From: Apostichopus japonicus
Taxonomy: Eukaryota > Echinodermata > Holothuroidea > Aspidochirotida > Stichopodidae
Length of the DNA: 60,000 nucleotides
Assembly: GCF_037975245.1 (NCBI RefSeq)
Contig: NC_092570.1
Location: 14,585,501-14,645,500, forward strand
Direction: 5' to 3'
This document shows, piece after piece, positions 52,193 through 60,000 of this stretch. Numbering within the stretch: position 1 is the first letter of the stretch; each line of letters begins with the position of its first letter. Under the pieces are notes generated by a model, which was not told the origin of the DNA, made no database searches, and saw only the letters and a program-made list of their open reading frames with translations. Made by a program: the position numbers and the translations under genes.

Positions 52193-54217
52193 AGTAACGG
52201 TGGTGATGGGTTGCTTTCCCTTTAACAGCTGGGAACTTGCTACTGCTGACAACTAAGCCACACCTAGACCCACTATAAAGTCTTAAACCAAAATTGGTAA
52301 ATATTATCCTAGGCTAAGTTAGCCCAAACATTCACTTCTACTGAAGCTTCAGTAGCGACTTATAAAAGGAAAGATCTGTTTCCTTGGCACTACACACTTT
52401 CAATGGTGCAGTTCTTCTACTACTGGTGACTGCCAAATGCATAGACTGATGTTTCATTAGGCCCCTAATGACTAATGTCTGCTACTGTACTGCATAGGCT
52501 ACTTTACTGTAGGCTAAGTAATAATGTCGCAGCCTTTAGCCATTCGCTGGTAAATGACTTGTTTGATTTGGTAATTAAATTTCAAAAAGTCACAACACAA
52601 TCTATAGCCTAGGCTATGGGTAGGCTCTCAATTAGTAACTAGTTAGACCTTGGGCCTAGAATTACAGAACTTTGTTATGCTCTACGTGCGTTTGTATTCA
52701 ATTTTCCACGTTAAACTTGAAGTGTTGAAGTACTTCTTTAAGACATCGTAGACTTTCGAAGTTGTAACCAGTTGATCAAAATTTCGGGGTCGCAATATTC
52801 ATGCCATTGTTAGGCTGGGTATATTCTCTTTCGTGAGTAGTGAATAACTTATACTGTTCACCAATACAGTGCTGTATCGTATGCAATGAATGCTATAGAC
52901 ATTCTCCAATTCCTAGAGAAAAATATAACATTAGAGTTTCAGTAGGTTGTCTGGATTCGGGTACACATAATGAAAGAAAATCAAAGTTCTTTAAAACAAT
53001 TAATTAAATATATTATTTATTCTTCTAGCATTCCTTAATTATTTTAATTATTTGGTTATGTTTTATTTATTATAAACTGTACATATTACCTTCTTAAATA
53101 TAAATTACTATTACAAAAGTATATAAAGTGGTACGAGGCTGTACAATGACGTCATGAAGTGAGCAGGCAATTGTTGAACTTGTTTTTATGAATCATATTA
53201 TATTTGATTCATGTTGCTGAAGAAAATAATTAACAAATAATATTTTGTGTCTGTTCACGAATATATTATTTCATATGTTTTAGTTGATGCAATAATTTAA
53301 AATACGTTGCGCTTAAAACATTTTCATTCATGATATGATTGAAAATGGCAGCCCCCTTGGCCGACCGCCTCCGAACTTATATGCCCATTAAAACGTGTTT
53401 GAAATGATGAGAAAGCAAATTAATCACCGCAAAGACAAGTAAGAGCAACTGTTAAGAACCTTTCTGCTTTAATGTCTACGGTTAATCTGTAAATAAGTTC
53501 ACTCATGCTCTGAGAGCTTAACTTTTAACGTAATGCCTAACGTTACATCTGACGTTAGACTAGGCCTAGGCCTATATATTTTTTATTACATTGATTTTAA
53601 TTTTGTTTTACTGTTGGCGAGGGCTACGCTTAAGACAGGTAAGCAGTATTACAAATTATTGCACCAACTATAGCCATATCATGTTTTAAATTGGATTTGT
53701 GGAAGGTTCAGTATCTTGCTTTATAATATTGGTTGGATGTTGTAGGCATATTGCCCGTGTTCAATTTCTTCATCTTCAAGCACACTGTCACAGGTACAGT
53801 ACTTGGAATTATTAGCCTCACAGTCGTAACATACCACAGAATGATTCCAGCGGTGTGGTCTTTGTTTTCACTTTCTTTCCAGATACCCCCAATGATATTG
53901 TATTTTTTTGATCACATGTTGGTATGGATAAATATTACAAATTGCATTAGATGCAGGCATTTCACAAATTGTGATAGCATGTAAATTTTAGATGAAATTT
54001 TCTTTAGAGTAAGAGGGGTGCCAGTTGCATATATACTGTAATGCAAAAGGCTATTATGTGTTATAAATTATATATGAAGGCTAACTTTAGTGAAATCTCA
54101 ATGATCTTGCAATTTGTGGTAACAGTAATGGATAACTCTGCATAGATTATGGTGTGCCGCAATCAATCTAGTTCTTAATTACCTTTCTCTTCTTTTTTTC
54201 TCCTGGAAAAATACTAG
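52193..54217. promoter_or_regulatory. Divergent upstream region of CUL3 and the SENP gene
   Basis: The two start codons point away from each other 2.04 kb apart. Candidate 5' non-coding exon ends for the SENP gene are strong donors at about 53439 (caa|gtaaga) and 53638 (cag|gtaagc). At 53343 there is AAAATGGCAGCC, close to the YY1-type initiator AAAATGGCGGC, which also starts a 20-codon upstream ORF (53345-53407). No TATA box is obvious. Promoter function is inferred from arrangement. Confidence 0.45.
53345..53407 (+). other. Short upstream ORF, or YY1-like element, in the SENP leader region
   Basis: ATG in the context gaaaATGG followed by 20 sense codons (begins MAAPLADRLRTY) and TGA. It could be a uORF in the SENP 5' leader or a first-exon relic; there is no transcript evidence. 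Confidence 0.3.
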
Positions 54218-54234
54218 TTGGTTGTAATGGTAAG

Positions 54235-55969
54235 ATGCTAGAAGATATGACAAAGGTTAAAGATGGATCTATCAAATGCCATAGGAAACTAAGAGTTCAT
54301 CTGTCAAGATTGAAAACGCCTTTACTCGACAACGTGAAGAGAAGTAAATCTGTATCAAATCAGAGCCGCAGGGTGCACAGTCCAATCGTCAAAATCTGTA
54401 AGATTAAGTGTGATGAGGTACCATCTTGTGAAACTCTTTCTGTAACAACAAGTCAGAGCATCACTGGTGATGAAGAGTATCTGTCAACATATCCAACTAC
54501 CAACAGTGAAGAGTATCCAACCCTCTCATTGACAAAGATCCCAACCTTATATTACCAGGGAGAGTGTAAGCCAATTGATGCAGGAACTCTGTGTACGGAG
54601 CATGTCCAATGCTTTTCTGACAGTGGTGTAAGTGTTGATGACTCAGATGCCAAGTGTGATCATCCTCCTAAACTTGTGAGACAAGTTTGTCCTAGCCATG
54701 AACAAAGTGAAACAGAGGCCGACGACCACTGCTTTAATTGGCAGAGATGTGATCAACAATGGAGAAGTGATTGTATGACAGTAAGAACTAAGCAGTCATT
54801 AGATTGTATTGGTAGTAGAAAGATCTGCTTTGAGGATCGTCAGTCAAAGATGAGAAACAGACGAAGACAGAAGCAGAAGAAGAAGTTATCCTACAAACAA
54901 GCCGCTTACATCTTACATAAGAGAAAGCGACAAAATCATGAAAGGAAAGTTTTGAGGACAAAGAATTTAGGATCCACTAAACATGACAGATCAGCTGCAG
55001 ATGTCCAAGTTTCTTTACAAGGAAAATTAGGCAAGCAGAACCCAAAGAGAACTTTGCAGGTCACTTTAAAGCATGTTAGAACAACAAAGAAGAGACTAAA
55101 CATACCTTCATTGAAGGCCAAAGAAGACAAAACTAAGGAGAAGCACATCAGAGAAGATTTTGGAGACATCAGTCCGCTCCCGAAACTGAATGTACCCGAT
55201 AGATGTCCCGGTTGGAAGGAACAACAGAGAATGAAAACTAGTATGATTAATGATGATACATCATCTGCGAAGTTAGTAGGTATCAAACAGGAGATCAGTG
55301 GCGATCAATTTTTGATGAAAGACATTGAACAGACAGGTGATGAAATTAGCAATAGTATGGGGTATTTGCAATATTCTGGGGAAAGGGGTGGGAAGACTTC
55401 AATAGGAAACATGGGAGATCGTAGCAAGATGTTAGGGGATGAGGATCAGCAGATGCATCCCACTGCAGATGAACCCAGTGACTCTCCTGGTTTCAGGTCA
55501 AGCGTGAATGGTACAAAAAAGAAAACAAATGATCAGTTGCCTTTGTATCATCGGAACCAAATTGAAAAGTTGAAAGCAGAACTCAAACGGATCAACAGGA
55601 AAAGCCTGGACGAAAAATCAGCTTTGACCAGGACGTTTCCGAGGGAGAAAAACGGGACGGATTACCGCCATAAAAAGCTTTCGTTAATGCTGAGACCTTC
55701 AAGTTCAACTCCTAGTTCACATCCTTGCCAAAGATCTCCTGTGAAAGGATCTACTGGTGACCATCACGTGCAGCAAGAAACAGAGATGGGCACAGCTGAT
55801 TTGCAAAGAACACCTATCCGTTCAAAGATGGACACTTACGGAGACCTCGTTGATGAAGACTATGGTGGTGGTGATGATGAAGATGATGAGGATGATGATG
55901 ATGTCATTATTGAGTCAATAACAACTCCTAAATCTTTGAAACGGGAGCAAATCACTTCGTGCATGTCAG
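54235..55969 (+). CDS. SENP exon S1 (long N-terminal regulatory exon)
   Basis: 1735 bases, 578 codons plus one base, donor gtaggc. The start is the first ATG after a plausible acceptor (atactag, ending 54217). The frame stays open upstream to that acceptor, so an additional upstream coding exon cannot be excluded. Composition is Ser/Lys/Arg/Asp-rich with no folded domain that I recognise; basic cluster near 54850-54970, acidic run 55845-55905. Confidence 0.88.
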
Positions 55970-58900
55970 GTAGGCAAGACTAATTATTTGCAAAGAAATA
56001 TCCTGCTGAGTTTATTTGTTAATAGGTAGTTTCTTATGTAAATGCAGGCCCCCCCCCCCCACCCCCTGCTATTTTGAACCCTATGATTGACCAGGATCAG
56101 GGAGGATCAAACATGCTGTGTTAGGTGGCAGGGAGGGGGTGGGGGGGGGGACAAGCCTGATTGAGCTGCTGCAGGTTAGCAAATAAATGTTTGATTATCA
56201 GACCAGTAATTTTAAATAAATGTAGTATGGGTAAAGAAGGCAAGCAAATTATTTTTCAGAATGGAAGTGCTGAAGAAATAATGAAAACTAAGAGGAGGGA
56301 AAGCTGACTTTAATGGGAAGCTGCCCCGACCCTGGAGAACTTAGCCAAGCAAAAAGAAAAGAATTCCTTCCCAGTGGCTGGACTGTTCCCCAGAAGAAAT
56401 CTTTACTTCTGGGGTTTGACTCACAAGAAGGTCCAAACCCAGCGTTCTGTGTTCAATTTATAGTGTAAATTCAACGTGGGTTGACCCGCGATCAGCAGTG
56501 ACTTTAAACCCCAGTTGTTTCACAAAAGAATCCTCTAGTTCATTTTATAATGAAATCTGATTTCTTTAACTACATATTGAAGAAGGCATTTACGTATCCC
56601 TTTCTTGTTGACACATGTTTGGCTACTGTTCCCTTGTTTTGTTTCTTCTTTAATTCTGCGTCTATCTATCGAAAAACATACTGTCTATTTTTTTGTCTAC
56701 CCTATTAAATTATTATCGATTCACATATTGTTGTCAGCTTCTCCCAGAATTTGTCCTGTCTAAAGAGTGCCGCTACAGTATTATATCCCGTACACGCGCA
56801 TACAGTGTAGTTGTGTACACAGTTTGAAGTTTGACTTTCCTTTATTATGATCAGAAAAAGAAGGTGGCTTTTTTTTCTTTCTTCATCTTTTAGATATTCT
56901 TGATACACGTAGAAGCAGCTCCAAAGCTCCAACACCAACATTGAAAGATGTATGTGAGCGCCTGATATCTGATTTTGGTCAGAAAATAAGGCCATGGTAA
57001 GTTTTACAGCAATGTACAGGTCTTGAATTTATTGCTTTGGTATACACTCATGTAAACTTGGTAAAAGTATAATGGTTAGCATTACGATTAATATCACCAA
57101 TGGTAGTAAACCACATCATGACCCGGTTCACTGATAGCATATTTTCCCCGTCAAATTTGCATACATTTTCCTGTGAATAATATGTAAAAATGAAATTAAA
57201 CATTTTGGTAAGTTTGTTTAATACAGTTTCTTGTGATAAGTTAATTTCGTTGGTGTAGAATGTTAAATTTGAAGCTCATATTATGCTACTAGTTTTGACA
57301 TGCTAACTATTAACATAGGGTTACATCCCTCATATTCAATCTTAAGTTTTCCTTTCTTGCAGGAAACGTTACATAGAGGAACAGTATGTAATTCTGACGT
57401 CAAATGAATCCGCACCCCCGTCACTCCCCGTGGAGCAAGACAGGGTACTGGTGACTGTCGGCAGGTACGCCATCTCACAGTCAGACATTTCCAGTCTTCA
57501 GGAGGATGCCTGGGTGAACGACAATGTAAGAAGACTACATCAAAAAACAAACATGTATCATTTATTCTTCACGCAAGGGTATTTCATTCCTTGCCGAAGG
57601 CAAAAGGAATCTATGCGATGGTGGTGGTGCGTGTGCATGGGTGTGTATGTGTGTATGTATGTGACACTACTTGTGAATACAATTTCTCAAGAAGGGTAAC
57701 CTTGAGGGATACCATACTTGGCCTAGAAAAGCCCCATATTGAGTACAAGAACCCTATTACTTTTGGTGGATGTCAAAGGTCATTTGGGGTCGTCAGATGT
57801 CAAACTGTGAAAACTTGAACACAATATCTCAAGAAGGGAAAACCGTAATGAATCTGATACTTAGTGTGTGGATGCTCCATGCTATTTAAAAGAACCATAT
57901 TTTTTTGGTAGAGGTCAAAGGTCATTTGGGATCACCAGAGGTCAAACTGAAAACCATGTAAATGCGTTATCTCAAGAAGGGAAACTGTGATGATGATAAT
58001 GCTTAGTTAGTTAAATCACAAATAAACTATTGTTATTTATGACTTGAACATTAACCATAGACTCCGTACCTTTTTTTTTTATATCAGGGTTAACCCCTTG
58101 TTTTCTTGACATGTAAATGACAAATAACGATTATGTTGACAGGATGGTTGTTATAAACAAAAACAATATGTTCTTTCTTCCTCAGATCATTAACGCCTAT
58201 TTTCACCTGATTGCGGAGACGTCTCCGTTTGAAGTTCTGCCATTGAGTTCTTTCTTCTACCAGGTTTATTCTAAGAATGGTTTCAGCCAGGTGCAAAGAT
58301 GGCACAGAAAGGTGAATAATTTATCACTCTAGGTTAAATTTTGAAGTGTTTTAAAGAGTCAAGCTGATCATTTATTGATGTCTTTTTAAAGACTTTTATC
58401 ATACCCATCAGCTCACTTCCCCCATGCCCCCCCCCCCCCCCCCGAAGCAGTTTGATCTAGTCCAGCCTACCACTTGCAATTCACCCAAACCGAAGAGTGT
58501 TCATGAATAGGTCAAGGAGAAGCAATGCATTTTATCATACCTTATCTATGTCAGTGGTCTGCACATTTTTAGGGCCATGACCCAGAAGCTTCCATGTGAC
58601 TGAACTGAGCCGCAGCCCGCACGACCTCCCACCCTTCAGAATTGACGCCCAGAATGCATGAAAACACGCATGGTTAAGAAAAAAAATTAAACCTACTTGA
58701 TCTTTGTCAGCAGACTAATTAATTTCAACTAATTAAATTTTCTGACCTCTGGCAAAATATCGACCCATATTTTGTGAACCATTAATCTTTGAGATAAACA
58801 GTGCTCAACCATAGTTATACCCGTGCTGTGGCTGAGTGGATAAAGTTGGAGGCATTTGAAGCAATGAGGCTTAGCAATCGGGAGGTTCCGGGTTCGATAC

Positions 58901-59489
58901 CCGGCCGGGTCATAGTAAGGTGGGTTTTTCATGACTCTTTAAAATGAAAAGATTCCAACTTTGACTTAAAATGTTGAATTGGAGGCCACCCGATGTTTGA
59001 GTTGTAATGCACAAGCCCTTGCGGGCTTCTCCCACATTTGTGGCCCCTTAAGCATTGTGAAAATAACTGCCTGATTATTATTATGATTATTACTCACTCT
59101 TTCACTCAGAGGTTAGGACCTTAGCGAGTGATGTCATGTATCGTACAAAGCCTACAACTCGTGGGACGAATGGTTCGATTAGCTGTGTGGATCATTGCAT
59201 TTAATACGTTCTCTCATTTCAGACGGATATATTCTCCAAGCAGCTGATCTTGATCCCGATTCATTCCCGACATCACTGGTGTTTGGTGGTAGTGGACACC
59301 GGCGTTAGTTCCATCACCTTCTACGACTCCATGAGACACGGCGGCAAGACATACACCAGCAAGGTCCAGAAGTACATGAGAGAGGAAGCCCTCGCTAGGG
59401 GTGTAACACCGGCGGACTGGGTACTGAAGAGCGGCGCCAGTATCCCTCAACAGAGGAATGATAGCGACTGCGGAGTGTTTGTCTGTCAG
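54235..59489 (+). CDS. SENP/Ulp1-type SUMO-specific protease (family C48), 3'-incomplete
   Basis: Seen: five coding exons join in phase (54235-55969, 56894-56996, 57363-57525, 58186-58311, 59223-59489) to give 798 residues, open at the window end. Residues 1-600: low-complexity regulatory part with a basic cluster (about 205-245, likely nuclear localisation), an acidic run followed by VIIE (557-560, SUMO-interacting-motif-like) and two psi-K-x-E sites (IKQE 350-353, LKRE 568-571). Residues ~650-798: the peptidase domain with WVND, HW (catalytic His727), YDSM (Asp744), IPQQ (Gln786, oxyanion) and NDSDCGVF (nucleophile Cys792). Known role: matures SUMO precursors and removes SUMO from targets, usually in the nucleus. 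WVND and NDSDCGVFV resemble SENP3/5, while HWCLVVVD and YDSM resemble SENP1/2, so orthology within that branch is open. It is not of the SENP6/7 type. The last exon (about 40-50 residues) lies beyond 60000. Confidence 0.94.
56894..56996 (+). CDS. SENP exon S2
   Basis: Acceptor catcttttag, donor gtaagt, phase 1 in and 2 out. Encodes a Ser/Pro linker and KDVCERLISDFGQKIRPW, leading into the protease domain. Confidence 0.88.
57363..57525 (+). CDS. SENP exon S3 (start of protease domain)
   Basis: Acceptor tcttgcag, donor gtaaga, phase 2 in and 0 out. YAISQSDISSLQEDAWVNDN is the substrate-binding W(V/L)ND motif of the Ulp1 family. Confidence 0.95.
57600..57666. repeat. GTGTATGT-type low-complexity stretch
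   Basis: gtggtggtgcgtgtgcatgggtgtgtatgtgtgtatgtatg, a TG-rich run in the intron after SENP exon S3. Confidence 0.7.
57680..57990. repeat. ~142-bp repeat, two units and a partial third, with AGGTCA half-sites
   Basis: CTCAAGAAGGG starts at 57686, 57828 and 57971. Each unit has GTCAAAGGTCATTTGGG and AGRTGTCAAACTG or its variant. Copy 2 carries AGGTCAAAGGTCA at 57912-57924, a perfect direct repeat of AGGTCA spaced by one base (DR1). Confidence 0.85.
58186..58311 (+). CDS. SENP exon S4
   Basis: 42 codons, phase 0/0, acceptor ttcctcag, donor gtgaat. IINAYFHLI, SSFFYQVY and VQRWHRK correspond to the helix and the RW(T)KK segment before the catalytic His. Confidence 0.95.
58819..59095 (+). mobile_element. 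tRNA-derived SINE (tRNA-like head, ATT-repeat tail)
   Basis: Box A TGGCTGAGTGG (58829-58839) and box B GGTTCGATACC (58891-58901) with the T-arm CCGGGTTCGATACCCGG. The head ends in CCGGGTCAT, pairing in part with ACCCG at the start. A ~150-bp body follows (GCCCTTGCGGGCTTCTCCCA) and the tail is TTATTATTATGATTATTACT. The head resembles Ser/Leu-type tRNA, but the anticodon arm does not fold cleanly, so a functional tRNA is unlikely. It lies in the intron before SENP exon S5. Confidence 0.7.
59223..59489 (+). CDS. SENP exon S5 (catalytic triad)
   Basis: 89 codons, phase 0/0, acceptor catttcag, donor gtaaga. Carries all catalytic residues: H727, D744, Q786 and C792 (numbered from the 54235 ATG). 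All are intact, so the enzyme is predicted active if the final exon is intact. Confidence 0.97.
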
Positions 59490-60000
59490 GTAAGAAGGTC
59501 GAGAGAGCCATGTCGTGACACTGATGATAATAATAGGTGTACACTGCATTAAAAATGATATATATTTCATATGATATAAATAGAAGGGTGTTCAGCCAAT
59601 AACCTTACATCACTTACTTTACACTGTCCTCAAAGATCTTTGCAATGTAACAGAGGGATACAAAATCACAGATTGGACATTGGTAAAAATTTGATGTGCC
59701 TGGAAGAATGGGAATCAAGTTCAATGTGTAGTTTGAAATTGCTTCAAAAGCTCTTATATGACAGCGGTCCTTTGACAGGGCACTATTCATCAATAGTGGG
59801 GCCTGGTCAATAAACTGGGTAAAGGAGAGGTATTTTACACAGTAAACTTTGACGCTGTAGTTGGCGTGAATAAATGTATCGGTTTTGGAAAAATTTTCTA
59901 TGCTTATTTGATGCACCTTTGAAAGGTTCACTGTATCGGTGAAAAATGTTGGAAGGTTAGTATTCTCAAGGGTGCAGACTTTGATATTATACAGAAAATT
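59490..60000. other. Intron after SENP exon S5 (no feature seen)
   Basis: AT-rich sequence without exon signals. The last SENP exon is not in the window. Confidence 0.6.

Noticed and set aside
52193-52252. Possible 20-residue N-terminal extension of cullin-3 reading from TTG at 52252
   Set aside because: It has no ATG, an in-frame TAG at 52253-52255 precedes it, and the ATG at 52192 gives the expected CUL3 N-terminus.
58819-58910. Functional Ser/Leu tRNA gene
   Set aside because: Box A and B are good, but the anticodon arm does not fold and the acceptor stem is mismatched; the ATT tail points to a SINE.

Overview
The window is animal nuclear DNA. It is AT-rich, and short conserved exons are separated by introns of about 0.1 to 7 kb full of minisatellites, MITE-like elements and microsatellites. 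Exon joins were checked by phase and by GT/AG (or variant) splice dinucleotides. The gene content (an anosmin with whey-acidic and fibronectin III domains, a near-vertebrate cullin-3, a Ulp1/SENP protease) and the repeat style suggest a marine invertebrate deuterostome. A sea cucumber or other echinoderm is my best guess, but the species cannot be fixed from the sequence alone.

Layout: (1) 1-28 kb, plus strand: an anosmin-1 (ANOS1/KAL1) gene, thirteen visible coding exons from 6433 to the stop at 27985; the signal-peptide exon is not found and may lie upstream. (2) 28-35.8 kb: a tail-to-tail interval with no supported gene, which must hold the 3' UTRs of anosmin and cullin-3. (3) 35.8-52.2 kb, minus strand: a complete CUL3 gene, nineteen coding exons joining into a 753-residue protein with the neddylation lysine (K697). 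One intron is a U12-type AT-AC intron and another uses a GC donor. (4) 52.2-54.2 kb: a shared upstream region between divergent genes. (5) 54.2-60 kb, plus strand: a SENP/Ulp1 SUMO protease with a long basic/acidic N-terminal exon and a catalytic domain carrying H727, D744 and C792; its last exon or exons lie beyond the window.

Mobile and repetitive DNA is prominent: a 3.4 kb terminal-inverted-repeat element at 9.2-12.7 kb that contains ~125-bp tandem repeats interrupted by a second 2.3 kb element; two short elements with exact 8-bp target duplications (15918-16425 and 49110-49567); an inverted-repeat element at 42.9-43.1 kb; a tRNA-derived SINE at 58.8 kb; a dispersed ~120-bp repeat family in both orientations; and several intronic minisatellites, one of which copies a splice donor.

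Functionally, CUL3 (ubiquitin ligase scaffold, activated by NEDD8) and the SENP protease (SUMO processing) are both ubiquitin-like-modifier genes in head-to-head arrangement. Anosmin is an extracellular matrix or cell-surface adhesion protein and is unrelated in pathway. I found no convincing new multi-gene system; the most unusual items are splice-site architecture and nested repeats.
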